Positions 44,585 to 53,971 of a stretch of DNA of 64,000 bases are shown piece by piece. The notes under the pieces are model-generated. The model was not told where the DNA came from, searched no databases, and was given only the letters and a program-made list of their open reading frames with translations. Every line of letters starts with the position of its first letter. The first letter of the stretch is position 1. The stretch comes from Winogradskyella luteola. Lineage in GTDB: Bacteria; Bacteroidota; Bacteroidia; Flavobacteriales; Flavobacteriaceae. The DNA is taken from the NCBI RefSeq assembly GCF_019203985.1, contig NZ_JAGSPD010000015.1:16377-80376 (forward strand), written 5' to 3'. A program made the translations under genes and the position numbers.

Positions 44585-46075
44585 CTACTTAAATTTTTTA
44601 AAAACTATATGTCCTTTATCATCTATATACTCATAAATTCCGGTAGCCGCACCTTTTCTAATTGTAATATAGCTTTTGTTTTCTTGTAAGTGAAGTAAGT
44701 AGTCATCATTTTCACTTAAGTGGGTAAATAAAATTCTAAAAAGGTTAACTGAAGATTTTAGTTCTTCATGATAAGTAGGGTTAGAACCATTTGGCCATTT
44801 TATTGCCAATAATGACGAAAAAATTGAGTTAATCAATAAAGGACTATCTGTTTTAGTAAGTTTTTCTCGGTAAAAATTAAAACCTACAAATCCGCCATGA
44901 TCTGCCGCTATAACGATGAGACCGTTTGGATCTTCTTTAGTAATAAAATCTATCAATTCCTTAAGCCACAAATTAGCTTTCTCTATACGCTCTATATATA
45001 ATTTACGTTCGTTCTGTACAGAACTCTCAGGGTTATAATTTGTAGTGATATGACTTGGCAACATAGACTCAATAAAAAAGAAATTAGAAGTGGTTTTATT
45101 ATTCTTAATCGCTAATTTAGTGTCTTCCGTTAAGTCAGTTTTACCAGAAAAACCTCTATTGAGATATGAAATATCATCCAAAGATATATTACAATAATCA
45201 AAATCAATATTGGGTCTATTAGATAACAAATATGGAACCTGTAGCATTAAAAATGTCTTGTAATTATTGTGCTTTAGAGTTCTTAGTACCGGGTTGCTTT
45301 CCACTATTTCATTTCGCTTGTTATGTCTTGGATTAATCCCTAATGTAGTGTTACCATAATAATGGTGCTTCATAGCAAACAAAGCACTGTTAGAACCTAA
45401 AGTGGAAGAGTAATTGCTTCTGTACTCATCATATATTGTGAAGCTTTTCGATTTTAAATAGGTCTCAAATTCGCTGTTATCATAATTGTGAATGGAATCC
45501 CTAAATGTAGAAAAGCTAGTATAACCATCGGGTTGAATCACATAAATATTTGGTCTCTTTTTAAACTTAGCCAACTCAATGTCATCTGGTTGCTCCATCC
45601 ACTGTTTTGTATATGTGATTTCCCTATAAAAATCTGGTATCAATTTTGGCAATACCAAAAGGATTAGAATACACTGAATAACCATTACTTTTTTTAGATG
45701 AACTCTTAAAACATAACCAGAAATGATACCCAAAAGCATAGCTGCCAAAAGTTTAGGCACATCAAAACCATAAAGACTAACAACTATGGTTAAAAAAAAG
45801 CAGCTCAAATTAAATATAGGAAGTAAGTAATGTCTCCATAGATTGGTCTTGATATTCTGTTTAAATAAAAAATCTAAGAAATAGAACAATAAAAGTGGGC
45901 CAATAATATAAAGTGCCACTAGATAGGTAAACTGTGATCTGGAATTGATCAATGCATAATTCTTATCATAATAATATAGTAATGCATACGCACCTGCCAC
46001 TAAAATTGCTATGATAGGATTTGCTTGACTATCATTTAAGAAATTTCGAAACTTCTTAATCAAAAATTTGAACAT
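44585..46075 (-). CDS. Membrane-anchored alkaline-phosphatase-fold protein, paralogue 2
   Basis: The 496-residue paralogue has the same helix layout and motifs: NIYVIQPDGYTSFS (D183, T186), then SNYSSTLGSNSALFAMKHHYYG, LPSHIT, and IVIAADHGGFVGFN. It lies nine bp upstream of paralogue 1 and six bp downstream of the methyltransferase fusion gene. It probably modifies a glycan or lipid at the outer face of the inner membrane. Confidence 0.8.
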   Translation of the reverse strand: MFKFLIKKFRNFLNDSQANPIIAILVAGAYALLYYYDKNYALINSRSQFTYLVALYIIGPLLLFYFLDFLFKQNIKTNLWRHYLLPIFNLSCFFLTIVVSLYGFDVPKLLAAMLLGIISGYVLRVHLKKVMVIQCILILLVLPKLIPDFYREITYTKQWMEQPDDIELAKFKKRPNIYVIQPDGYTSFSTFRDSIHNYDNSEFETYLKSKSFTIYDEYRSNYSSTLGSNSALFAMKHHYYGNTTLGINPRHNKRNEIVESNPVLRTLKHNNYKTFLMLQVPYLLSNRPNIDFDYCNISLDDISYLNRGFSGKTDLTEDTKLAIKNNKTTSNFFFIESMLPSHITTNYNPESSVQNERKLYIERIEKANLWLKELIDFITKEDPNGLIVIAADHGGFVGFNFYREKLTKTDSPLLINSIFSSLLAIKWPNGSNPTYHEELKSSVNLFRILFTHLSENDDYLLHLQENKSYITIRKGAATGIYEYIDDKGHIVFKKFK

Positions 46076-46081
46076 ATCTAT

Positions 46082-47473
46082 TTATGTGTTCAGATTCTTA
46101 TGCTTTAAAAGTAATAATACGCGTTCAGAATCTTTTATCGCTATTTGTTCTATAACATCAAATACCGTTGAGTAAGCCTCGATAAAATTTTTAAGATTAT
46201 AAAAATCAAAATAATCCTTAAAATCTGCCTTATTGTTTAGCAAACGTTTTACCCAAGAATCATCTCGTTTAGGAAACTCAATTACTAAATATTTTGAAAA
46301 ACCGCTAAAAAATTCTGCGGACCTTTCAAACGGCACATTACCAGATAATGAAATATGATGTATCACAGCAAGCGCAAATGTTACATCGGGTGCAAATGCT
46401 TTAATTCTATCTAAAAAGGAATCACGCTCTTGGTTATTTAACCCTACAGCAGGTGATGGTGACAAAACATCTAAGACTAATGGCAGCATGGATGTCTCTT
46501 CGTTAAGCTTCATGGTTTTGTAGTTATAGTCAACCGCATTATTGTCTATGTCGCTTACCAAAGCCAATTCTACTCTTTTTTGAAGTTTTCTCACAAATGT
46601 ACCATCATTACCACCTACATCAATTAAAGTCTCAGGGTTTATCTCCCCAACCCATTGATTGATTATTGTAGATTTTTCATCAAATGCTCTATCTGTGTAA
46701 TTGGTCTTATCGTAGTAATTTTCCCATTCGGACTTCTCTTTTAGTTCAAGCTTTTTAATATAATCATACAGGCTCCTAATAATATTGAGCTGGCCTTTTT
46801 TTGATAATGATGCAACCTTAGCCTCACCTTTATAATCTTCATTATGTTTATCCTCTAATTTCGCCAACAAATGGATATTAGAATATAACAATGGACTTAA
46901 CTTAGTTTTTGTCGGTAACATTGAACTGATCTGTTTTACCGGTATACCATCAATAAAACTACTCAATAGCTTCAACTGTTGCGCACCATGATAATGTGCT
47001 AAAAGTAATGGTCCAAAAAAATGTGTAATAAACTGTTTGTAAGCTCTCCAAGGGGAATTTTCAATATAAAAGTCGAAGGATAAGGTATCAATAAATACAG
47101 CTTTTCCTTTGTAAAAAGTGACGTTAAAAGCAGAAGCGTCTTTTAATGAAAACCCATGTTCCAAACTATACTTTTGAAGCCTCAACGTTAGCAAAGCAGC
47201 TTCTTTATACATATTAAAACTCCACTCGTAAGGATAAGATATAAATGGTATTTTTTCGGCCTCGATGATAATTTCTTTTTCGGATCTAGAAATCTCTTTA
47301 TGTCGAATCAACACATCACTTTTAAATAAGCTATTGTAAAAACCACTTTCAGTTAGTGCTTTATATGGTTTAAAATATATAGGATTAATGACTCGTTTTA
47401 TAGTGCCGTTTTCGACAAAAATATAACCTGAAGGATCTCTAAAAGAAGCAGAATGAGCGTTTTTTGCTTGCAC
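46082..47473 (-). CDS. Kinase-like/SAM-methyltransferase fusion (NoeA-like)
   Basis: The 463-residue protein has two parts. Residues 1-200 contain a kinase-like catalytic segment: SLKDASAFNVTFYKGKAVFIDT, with D112, N117 and D129 in the spacing of small-molecule kinases. Residues 250-463 hold a methyltransferase domain with motif I TLIDVGGNDGTFVRKL (near 283-298) and VSDIDNNAVDYN. The layout recalls NoeA-related proteins of nodulation and polysaccharide loci. Phosphorylation followed by methylation of a sugar is a reasonable guess but not shown. It sits between two phosphatase-fold paralogues. Confidence 0.75.
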   Translation of the reverse strand: MQAKNAHSASFRDPSGYIFVENGTIKRVINPIYFKPYKALTESGFYNSLFKSDVLIRHKEISRSEKEIIIEAEKIPFISYPYEWSFNMYKEAALLTLRLQKYSLEHGFSLKDASAFNVTFYKGKAVFIDTLSFDFYIENSPWRAYKQFITHFFGPLLLAHYHGAQQLKLLSSFIDGIPVKQISSMLPTKTKLSPLLYSNIHLLAKLEDKHNEDYKGEAKVASLSKKGQLNIIRSLYDYIKKLELKEKSEWENYYDKTNYTDRAFDEKSTIINQWVGEINPETLIDVGGNDGTFVRKLQKRVELALVSDIDNNAVDYNYKTMKLNEETSMLPLVLDVLSPSPAVGLNNQERDSFLDRIKAFAPDVTFALAVIHHISLSGNVPFERSAEFFSGFSKYLVIEFPKRDDSWVKRLLNNKADFKDYFDFYNLKNFIEAYSTVFDVIEQIAIKDSERVLLLLKHKNLNT

Positions 47474-47498
47474 TTATTTTTGGTTTACTATATCAGAA

Positions 47499-48989
47499 TT
47501 AATCAGTTATTTTATCAAAAATAACGTTATTATCTTTATCTATAGCTTTGTAAACACCAAATGGTGCTTCTTTTTTTATTGCCAAATAGCTAGCATCTTC
47601 CTGCAAATGATTTAAATAACGCTTATCATCTGATAAATACGAAAATAAATTTCTGAAAAAATTCACCGAAGTTTTAAACTCTAAATCTTTAGGAATCTGA
47701 TTTTTTGGCCATTTTACAGCTAGTGCCGCAGTGAATACAGATCTAACTAAATCACTATCATCTTGTTTTATTTTAGCTTCATAAATACTATTCATACCAA
47801 CAAAACCTCCATGATCAGCCATAATGACAACCAAACTATTTGGGTCTTCTTTCTCAATAGTTTCTGTCATTTCTTTTAACCAAGTATTAGCTAATTTCAG
47901 ATTTTCAATATAAGCCAAACGTTCACCTTCTATTCCTAAATTATCAAACCGAGATTGTGCAATGTGTGCAGGAATTATCTTTTCAATAAAATAAAAATTT
48001 TTAGAACTCGAATTTAAACGCATCTGTGTTTTAAGATCATCAACAAGATTTCGTTGAATATCAAAACCTTGAGTTAAATAGGGCATTTCATTAAATGAAA
48101 TATTTTGGTAATCGTAATTAACTTTTGGGCGGTTGGCAATTAAATATTCGCTCTCCAAAAGCAACGACGTTTTGTAATTATTAGTCTTAAAGATTTCGAT
48201 TACGGGATTATTACCAGCTATAATGCGTCTCGATTTGTAACACTCAACGGTCTTAAATACAAGTCTGTTATACAAATGGTGCTTCATTGAAAAAAGCGAG
48301 CTATTAGAGCTTATTGTAGAAAAGTAATTGCTCCGATAGTCATTGTACAATGTGAACCCTTGATTCTTTAAGTAATTTTCAAATTCTGAATTGTCAATAT
48401 TGTAATGTCCTCTTTTTAATTCAGAAAAATTGGCATAACCATCTGGTTGAATCAAATAAACATTTGGTGTATTTTTAAATACAACCGTTTCGATATTATC
48501 TGGCTGTTGCATCCAATCTGTAGATTGAAATATTAAAGCACCTAGTTTTGGAGTAATATAAAGCAAGGCCACAAAAGCCATGAACAATTGAAATACAATA
48601 AATTTCTTAATGTGCTTTGCTAAAAATACCCCCAATAATAATGTTGCAATTAGAATAATTATAAGATTGATAATATTAAAGCCCGTAGTACTTACTGCCA
48701 GTAAAATACCGAACCATAGTATATTCAATACTGATATAATATAGTTTTTATAGGCTTTAAGGGCTTCTATCTTAGAAAAAACTAATCTTAGGAAAAGAAT
48801 TGATAAAAACGGAAAACCAATAAAAGTGATGATAAAGAAACCTATGTGATCAATAGAATTCACATAGCCAAAATTGGATGCGAAATAATAAAGAATGGGA
48901 TATAAGCCTGCAGCAATTGCAGCTATAAAGGGAGTGTCTTTTTTCGATTTAATAAATCTTAATATAAACATGCGTAAATTATCAATCAT
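47499..48989 (-). CDS. Membrane-anchored alkaline-phosphatase-fold protein, paralogue 3
   Basis: The 496-residue paralogue shares the helices and motifs NVYLIQPDGYANFS (D183), IPAHIA and VVIMADHGGFVGMN. The residue equal to the Thr of the other two copies is Ala186, so either that Thr is not the nucleophile or this copy has changed or lost activity. It lies upstream of the methyltransferase fusion gene and downstream of the small DPG-motif gene. Confidence 0.8.
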   Translation of the reverse strand: MIDNLRMFILRFIKSKKDTPFIAAIAAGLYPILYYFASNFGYVNSIDHIGFFIITFIGFPFLSILFLRLVFSKIEALKAYKNYIISVLNILWFGILLAVSTTGFNIINLIIILIATLLLGVFLAKHIKKFIVFQLFMAFVALLYITPKLGALIFQSTDWMQQPDNIETVVFKNTPNVYLIQPDGYANFSELKRGHYNIDNSEFENYLKNQGFTLYNDYRSNYFSTISSNSSLFSMKHHLYNRLVFKTVECYKSRRIIAGNNPVIEIFKTNNYKTSLLLESEYLIANRPKVNYDYQNISFNEMPYLTQGFDIQRNLVDDLKTQMRLNSSSKNFYFIEKIIPAHIAQSRFDNLGIEGERLAYIENLKLANTWLKEMTETIEKEDPNSLVVIMADHGGFVGMNSIYEAKIKQDDSDLVRSVFTAALAVKWPKNQIPKDLEFKTSVNFFRNLFSYLSDDKRYLNHLQEDASYLAIKKEAPFGVYKAIDKDNNVIFDKITD

Positions 48990-49032
48990 GTTTTATTTCT
49001 AATGACACTCAAAATTCAATATGCAACGTGCT

Positions 49033-49242
49033 TTAAGATTTTCTAGAATTATCGTTTTCAATCTCAGAGTCTTTAATGTCTATATCATCAAAAACATCAT
49101 CTTCTTGTGGTTTAGCCATACCAAAAAACACTTTGATTTTATACATTAAGTTTTTAGAAAAGAGTACCACACCTGCGACAGCAGCAATAATAGCCTGAAT
49201 AATCATGGCTCCTAATCCCGGATCAAAATAAAGAAAATGCAT
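49033..49242 (-). CDS. Small single-helix membrane protein with DPG motif
   Basis: The 69-residue protein starts MHFLYFDPGLGAMIIQAIIAAVAG, then a basic stretch and an acidic tail (DDVFDDIDIKDSEIEND). Small proteins with an N-terminal DPG(T/S/L)G motif are, to my recollection, common beside sulfatase-like and methyltransferase genes in polysaccharide loci; their role is unknown. It heads the five-gene minus-strand operon, 43 bp before paralogue 3. Confidence 0.7.
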   Translation of the reverse strand: MHFLYFDPGLGAMIIQAIIAAVAGVVLFSKNLMYKIKVFFGMAKPQEDDVFDDIDIKDSEIENDNSRKS

Positions 49243-49276
49243 AGCTTTTGTTTCGGTAAATATAAAACTTCTTAAT

Positions 49277-51076
49277 TTAAATCGATTTGTTTCGCTTACG
49301 GTCTACTTCTTTCAATAAGATTTTTCTAAGTCTTAGATGATTTGGAGTAACTTCTACATATTCATCTTTCTGAATGTACTCCAAAGCTTCTTCTAAAGAG
49401 AATTTAATAGCTGGTACAATCTTAGCTTTATCATCTGCACCAGATGAACGTACGTTACTCAACTTTTTGGTCTTAGTAACGTTAACCGTCATATCATCTC
49501 CACGGGAATTTTCACCAATCACCTGACCTTCGTAAATATCCTCACCTGGATCAATAAAGAATTTTCCACGTTCTTGTAACTTATCGATAGAATAAGGAAT
49601 GGCTTGTCCGTTCTCCATAGAGACTAAAGATCCATTCTGACGCTCTGGAATTCCACCTTTTAATGGTTGATATTCTTTAAATCGGTGTGCCATAATAGCT
49701 TCTCCAGCTGTTGCTGTTAACAATTGGTTACGTAAGCCAATGATACCTCTAGATGGTACAATAAACTCACAAACCATTCGGTCGCCTTTAGCTTCCATAG
49801 TTAACATTTCACCTTTTCGCATGGTCACCATTTCTATAGCTTTCCCCGATACGGTTTCGGGTAAATCAATAGTCATCTCTTCAAAAGGCTCGCACTTAAC
49901 ACCATCTATTTCTTTTATAATAACCTGAGGCTGACCTATTTGAAGCTCGTAACCTTCGCGACGCATGGTTTCTATTAACACCGATAAATGTAATACCCCA
50001 CGACCAAAAACCATAAACTTATCCGCACTATCGGTTTCTTCAACCCTCAGCGCTAAGTTTTTCTCTAGCTCTTTAGTCAAACGTTCTTTGATATGACGAG
50101 AAGTTACATATTTTCCATCCTTACCAAAGAAAGGGGAATCGTTAATTGTAAACAACATACTCATAGTAGGCTCATCGATTGCTATGGTTTTTAAGCCTTC
50201 GGGGTTTTCTATATCAGCAACCGTATCACCTATTTCAAAACCTTCAAGTCCAACTATAGCACAAATATCACCTGCTTGTACTTCATCTACTTTTTTACGT
50301 CCTAAACCTTCAAACGTATGTAATTCTTTAATTTTACTTTTTACAATTGACCCATCTCTTTTTACCAAAGAAATTTGCTGATTCGCTTTTAATATGCCTC
50401 TGGTTAAGCGACCTATAGCAATACGACCTGTAAAACTTGAAAAGTCTAAAGACGTAATCAACATTTGCGTGGTGCCTTCCTCAATTTTTGGTTCTGGAAT
50501 ATGCGCAATCACCATATCTAATAATGGCTCAATATTATCAGTCGGTTTTTCCCAATCCTCACTCATCCAGTTGTGTTTAGCTGAACCATAAACTGTAGGG
50601 AAGTCTAACTGCCACTCTTCTGCACCAAGCTCAAACATTAAATCAAACACCTTTTCATGTACTTCATCTGGTGTGCAATTTTCCTTATCGACTTTGTTTA
50701 CCACCACACAAGGTTTTAAGCCTAAATCAATAGCCTTTTGTAATACAAAACGGGTTTGAGGCATAGGACCTTCAAAAGCATCAACCAAGAGCAAAACACC
50801 ATCAGCCATGTTCAATACGCGCTCTACTTCTCCACCAAAATCGGCGTGACCTGGTGTGTCAATGATATTGATCTTAGTGTCTTTATAAACTACAGATACA
50901 TTTTTAGACGTAATGGTAATGCCGCGTTCGCGTTCTAAATCATTATTATCTAGAATTAAGTCTCCAGTATTCTCATTTTCACGGAATAACTGACAATGAT
51001 ACATAATCTTATCTACCAATGTGGTTTTACCGTGATCGACGTGCGCAATAATTGCAATGTTTTTAATCTTAGTCAT
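49277..51076 (-). CDS. typA: Ribosome-associated GTPase TypA/BipA
   Basis: I start at 51076 ([20 protein letters not shown]); a longer frame adds 16 unsupported residues. The 599-residue translational GTPase has the P-loop AHVDHGKT, switch II DTPGHADFGGE, NKVDKE and the SAK-like box YGSAKHN, followed by EF-G-like domains and the BipA C-terminal domain ending EVDRKRNKS. BipA acts on 50S assembly and stress adaptation. It is transcribed away from the kdsA region. Confidence 0.96.
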   Translation of the reverse strand: MTKIKNIAIIAHVDHGKTTLVDKIMYHCQLFRENENTGDLILDNNDLERERGITITSKNVSVVYKDTKINIIDTPGHADFGGEVERVLNMADGVLLLVDAFEGPMPQTRFVLQKAIDLGLKPCVVVNKVDKENCTPDEVHEKVFDLMFELGAEEWQLDFPTVYGSAKHNWMSEDWEKPTDNIEPLLDMVIAHIPEPKIEEGTTQMLITSLDFSSFTGRIAIGRLTRGILKANQQISLVKRDGSIVKSKIKELHTFEGLGRKKVDEVQAGDICAIVGLEGFEIGDTVADIENPEGLKTIAIDEPTMSMLFTINDSPFFGKDGKYVTSRHIKERLTKELEKNLALRVEETDSADKFMVFGRGVLHLSVLIETMRREGYELQIGQPQVIIKEIDGVKCEPFEEMTIDLPETVSGKAIEMVTMRKGEMLTMEAKGDRMVCEFIVPSRGIIGLRNQLLTATAGEAIMAHRFKEYQPLKGGIPERQNGSLVSMENGQAIPYSIDKLQERGKFFIDPGEDIYEGQVIGENSRGDDMTVNVTKTKKLSNVRSSGADDKAKIVPAIKFSLEEALEYIQKDEYVEVTPNHLRLRKILLKEVDRKRNKSI

Positions 51077-51243
51077 AACAGATGCTGATTTTAAGCGCGC
51101 AAAGGTACATCTAATTATCCTCATTTCGTTAATTATATGTTATAATTTGAAAATCAGGCAATTTCAATTCGTATCTTGTCGTTATAGAACGGATTAATAG
51201 TAAAGGCCTTTTCTCATCAACCGCTAATTGGGCTATTTACGCC

Positions 51244-51263
51244 TACCTGTCGACAAACAGGTA
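51244..51263. repeat. Hairpin in the typA/51281 divergent spacer
   Basis: Arms TACCTGT and ACAGGTA flank a 6-nt loop. It ends 17 bp before the 51281 start codon, so it would lie in that gene's 5' leader. Confidence 0.5.
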
Positions 51264-51280
51264 TGACTTAAATAAAAAAG

Positions 51281-51640
51281 ATGAATGCAATTAGCAAATA
51301 CACCAAGTTTGTACCCTACCTATATTTTTTATCGGTAATCGTATATTGGTTTACAGGTATTAATAAAATTGAAGGGAGTTCTGCTTATCCAATTTTATTA
51401 TTTGGTATTCCTTTTTTATGGCAGTTGATTAAGCCCAATCGAAAGCTTAATTTCTCATTAGGAATCGTATTTGTTTGTCTTTCCTCTTACCTTATATTGG
51501 CTTACTTATTTAATGTACTTAATATCGTAAATTGGTCAGAATCTTCTAAACGGCTCTTATTCTATGGTGGCATATTGGTGTTTGGAAATTTTGTGATGTC
51601 ACTTTGGATTATTCGCAATAGCATAAAAAAGGTTTTTTAA
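51281..51640 (+). CDS. Small four-helix membrane protein
   Basis: The 119-residue protein consists of four hydrophobic helices (FVPYLYFLSVIVYWF, YPILLFGIPFLWQL, SLGIVFVCLSSYLILAY, LLFYGGILVFGNFVM) with short basic loops. No family was recognised. It precedes kdsA by 38 bp on the same strand, but kdsA has its own -7 motif. Confidence 0.65.
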   Translation: MNAISKYTKFVPYLYFLSVIVYWFTGINKIEGSSAYPILLFGIPFLWQLIKPNRKLNFSLGIVFVCLSSYLILAYLFNVLNIVNWSESSKRLLFYGGILVFGNFVMSLWIIRNSIKKVF

Positions 51641-51645
51641 AATGT

Positions 51646-51653
51646 TATCTTTG
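51646..51653 (+). promoter_or_regulatory. -7 element upstream of kdsA
   Basis: TATCTTTG is an exact TAnnTTTG match, 26 bp before the kdsA TTG start. No -33 TTTG at the usual distance was seen. Confidence 0.5.
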
Positions 51654-51678
51654 CGACTTAATATTTAAGTCTTAAGCT

Positions 51679-52491
51679 TTGATTTCAATTCCAAAACTAA
51701 AACATTCCGATGCCAATAATTTCTTTTTGCTTTGTGGACCTTGTGCTATTGAAGGTGAAGATATGGCATTGCGCATTGCTGAAAAAGTGATTTCCATTAC
51801 CGACAAACTTAAAGTCCCTTACATTTTTAAAGGCAGTTTTAAAAAAGCAAATCGCAGTAGAATTGATAGTTTTACAGGAATAGGTGACGAAAAAGCCTTA
51901 AAAATTCTCAAAAAAGTTTCAGAAACATTTAATGTGCCAACAGTTACAGATATTCATGAAGCTTCTGATGCTGCTATGGCTGCTGATTATGTTGATGTAC
52001 TACAAATACCTGCATTCTTGGTAAGACAGACAGATTTGGTTGTTGCAGCTGCAAAAACAGGAAAAGTAGTGAACTTAAAAAAAGGACAATTTATGAGTCC
52101 CGAGGCCATGAAACATGCTGTGCAAAAGGTAAAGGATGCCGGTAATGACAACGCATGGATTACCGACAGAGGCACAATGTTTGGTTACCAAGATATGATT
52201 GTAGATTTTAGAGGTATACCAACGATGCGCCAATACGCTCCTACAGTTTTAGATGTAACGCACTCGCTTCAGCAACCCAACCAGAGTATTGGAGTTACAG
52301 GAGGACGACCAGATATGATTGAAACCATTGCCAGAGCTGGTGTGGTTAACAATGTTGATGGTTTATTCATTGAAACACATTTTGATCCTGCTAACGCCAA
52401 AAGTGATGGAGCCAATATGCTACATTTAGATAATTTGGAAGGCTTACTCACAAATTTAGTGGCTATAAGACAACTGGTTTCTACGTTTTAG
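51679..52491 (+). CDS. kdsA: 3-deoxy-8-phosphooctulonate synthase (KDO-8-P synthase)
   Basis: The 270-residue protein matches KdsA: FFLLCGPCAIEGEDMAL, FKGSFKKANRSRIDSFTG, VTDIHEASDAA, LVRQTDLVVAAA, FGYQDMIVDFRGIPTMR and VTGGRPDMI. It condenses arabinose-5-phosphate with phosphoenolpyruvate for KDO, part of lipopolysaccharide core. The start is TTG at 51679; no ATG is available near the family N-terminus. Its 3' end overlaps the convergent DUF1801 gene by 11 bp. Confidence 0.95.
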   Translation: MISIPKLKHSDANNFFLLCGPCAIEGEDMALRIAEKVISITDKLKVPYIFKGSFKKANRSRIDSFTGIGDEKALKILKKVSETFNVPTVTDIHEASDAAMAADYVDVLQIPAFLVRQTDLVVAAAKTGKVVNLKKGQFMSPEAMKHAVQKVKDAGNDNAWITDRGTMFGYQDMIVDFRGIPTMRQYAPTVLDVTHSLQQPNQSIGVTGGRPDMIETIARAGVVNNVDGLFIETHFDPANAKSDGANMLHLDNLEGLLTNLVAIRQLVSTF

Positions 52492-52867
52492 AACGTTTGA
52501 GCTTTAAAATCAACTTAAACGGATTGGTATTGATTTCCAATTGTTTTTGAAGAACATATACCACAACCTCATCATTAATATCTTCAACAGATTTGTAACG
52601 CAAGGATCTTATGGATTTTCGGTTGGCACCAACAAAACATTCGGTAAACTTGTCCATTTTTTCAAAATGCCAAAAGGCTAAATCAACGTAATCTTTAGAT
52701 TGATTCAAAAAGCATAGCGGAATACCATTACAGTAATAGAAAGGAATTTTCCATTTATACAGCAACTCTGCATGCGGAGCTACAGCTTCAACAATGGCCG
52801 TTAACTGAAGCAATATAGACTTATAAGGCTCAGGTTGTTTTAGTATGTAAGCTTCCGCAGGATTCAA
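52481..52867 (-). CDS. DUF1801-like small protein
   Basis: The 128-residue protein fits the DUF1801 (YdhG/YyaL-like) fold: EPYKSILLQLTAIVEAVAPHAELLYKWKIPFYYCNGIPLCFL in parts, VDLAFWHFEKM and SIRSLRYKSVEDI. The family is uncharacterised, with a beta-sheet related to frataxin. It lies two bases downstream of the 52870-53232 gene and overlaps kdsA tail to tail. Confidence 0.8.
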   Translation of the reverse strand: MNPAEAYILKQPEPYKSILLQLTAIVEAVAPHAELLYKWKIPFYYCNGIPLCFLNQSKDYVDLAFWHFEKMDKFTECFVGANRKSIRSLRYKSVEDINDEVVVYVLQKQLEINTNPFKLILKLKRSKT

Positions 52868-52869
52868 AA

Positions 52870-53232
52870 TTAAAACAATCCTAAAATGCCTAATACCAAC
52901 AAAGCAATACCTATAATAGCCTTAAAAGGCATAAGCCCAGCAGACAATTTTCTTAAGCTCGTTTCTAAAGCTGATACTTTACCAAACACATGCGTCAGTA
53001 ACAATATACCTCCTAAAATACTTATGACGTTAGTTAAGATATTAGCTCTAAAAAATAAGACAGCTAGCACAATAAGTGCACCGCCAATAACCGTTTGGAA
53101 CGGTGCCAACACACCTGCAATCTTATTAAAAAAATTGCTTTCACCATCCCATTTATCTAAAGTTGTGAGACCTAAAAGTACACCTCCAGTAATTTTTGCA
53201 ATTGCATAGAGTAAGGCCATTAATCCTGTCAT
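52870..53232 (-). CDS. Four-helix membrane protein with internal repeat
   Basis: The 120-residue protein has four hydrophobic helices in two similar halves: FQTVIGGALIVLAVLFF and FKAIIGIALLVLGILGLF, each following a short polar loop. No family was recognised. It is the upstream partner of the DUF1801 gene and lies divergent from the operon starting at 53318, so the operator at 53291 could affect both. Confidence 0.65.
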   Translation of the reverse strand: MTGLMALLYAIAKITGGVLLGLTTLDKWDGESNFFNKIAGVLAPFQTVIGGALIVLAVLFFRANILTNVISILGGILLLTHVFGKVSALETSLRKLSAGLMPFKAIIGIALLVLGILGLF

Positions 53233-53290
53233 TTCAAAAAAATTAAAAATTTATACTCAAAAATAACAAATATCTCAGATAAATTTATTT

Positions 53291-53309
53291 ACTTTGTATT
53301 TCAAAGTAC
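53291..53309. promoter_or_regulatory. Probable operator, TACTTTG-N5-CAAAGTA (site 1)
   Basis: Perfect 7-bp inverted repeat with a TATTT spacer, about 9 bp before the 53318 ATG. The identical half-sites with the same spacing recur at 55048. TACTTTG itself resembles a -7 box. The position may be off by one base. Confidence 0.7.
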
Positions 53310-53317
53310 TTTATATT

Positions 53318-53899
53318 ATGAGTAACGAAGATTATTTAAAAGACATCAGCGAGATCAAAAATTTAATGCATAAATCGTCTCGTTTTATTTCATTGAGTGG
53401 TTTATCTGGTGTGTTAGCTGGTATTTATGCTTTAATTGGTGCAGCTATCGCTTATTGGTTAGTTACAAATCGTAGTGGTGGTACACTTTTTATCTTCCAT
53501 GGTTGGGTATTTTGGACTTGTATGTTTATTCTTTTTATGGTAGCCCTTTTGAGTGCCGTTACCGGTATTATTCTCACCACTCGAAAAGCTAAAAAGAACA
53601 ATGAAAAGATATGGGATAATTCGTCGAAAAGGTTACTCTTTAATTTTTTAGTTCCACTTTTAGTAGGTGGCGTTTACTGCTTCATAATTTTAAATCAAGG
53701 TCGCTATGGGCAAACTGGAGGATTAATGCTTATCTTTTACGGACTTGCTTTAGTTAGTGCTTCGAAATACAGCATTGGAGATATTAAGTATTTAGGCTAT
53801 ATAGAAATTGTTTTAGGGCTAATGGCCAGTTATTATCCAGGTTATGGTTTTTGGCTTTGGAATTATGCATATTGTTTATGGCACTTGGATGCATTTTAA
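53318..53899 (+). CDS. Multi-pass membrane protein of unknown function
   Basis: From the ATG at about 53318 the product has 193 residues. A polar N-terminus (MSNEDYLKDISEIKNLMHKSSRF) precedes five or six hydrophobic helices (GVLAGIYALIGAAIAYWLV, GWVFWTCMFILFMVALLSAV, LLFNFLVPLLVGGVYCFII). No enzyme motif is seen. It heads the operon with a winged-helix regulator and a MpaB-like gene and carries the shared operator just before its start. Confidence 0.75.
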   Translation: MSNEDYLKDISEIKNLMHKSSRFISLSGLSGVLAGIYALIGAAIAYWLVTNRSGGTLFIFHGWVFWTCMFILFMVALLSAVTGIILTTRKAKKNNEKIWDNSSKRLLFNFLVPLLVGGVYCFIILNQGRYGQTGGLMLIFYGLALVSASKYSIGDIKYLGYIEIVLGLMASYYPGYGFWLWNYAYCLWHLDAF

Positions 53900-53971
53900 A
53901 TATGATAGGAAGTAAAATTCTAGAAGATATACGAAGTCGTAAAGCGCAAAATGAATACTGAATATTGAAAT

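Noticed and set aside
53902..53961. 19-codon frame starting MIGSKILEDIR
   Set aside because: Too short to support, no ribosome-binding context distinct from noise, and no similarity recognised.
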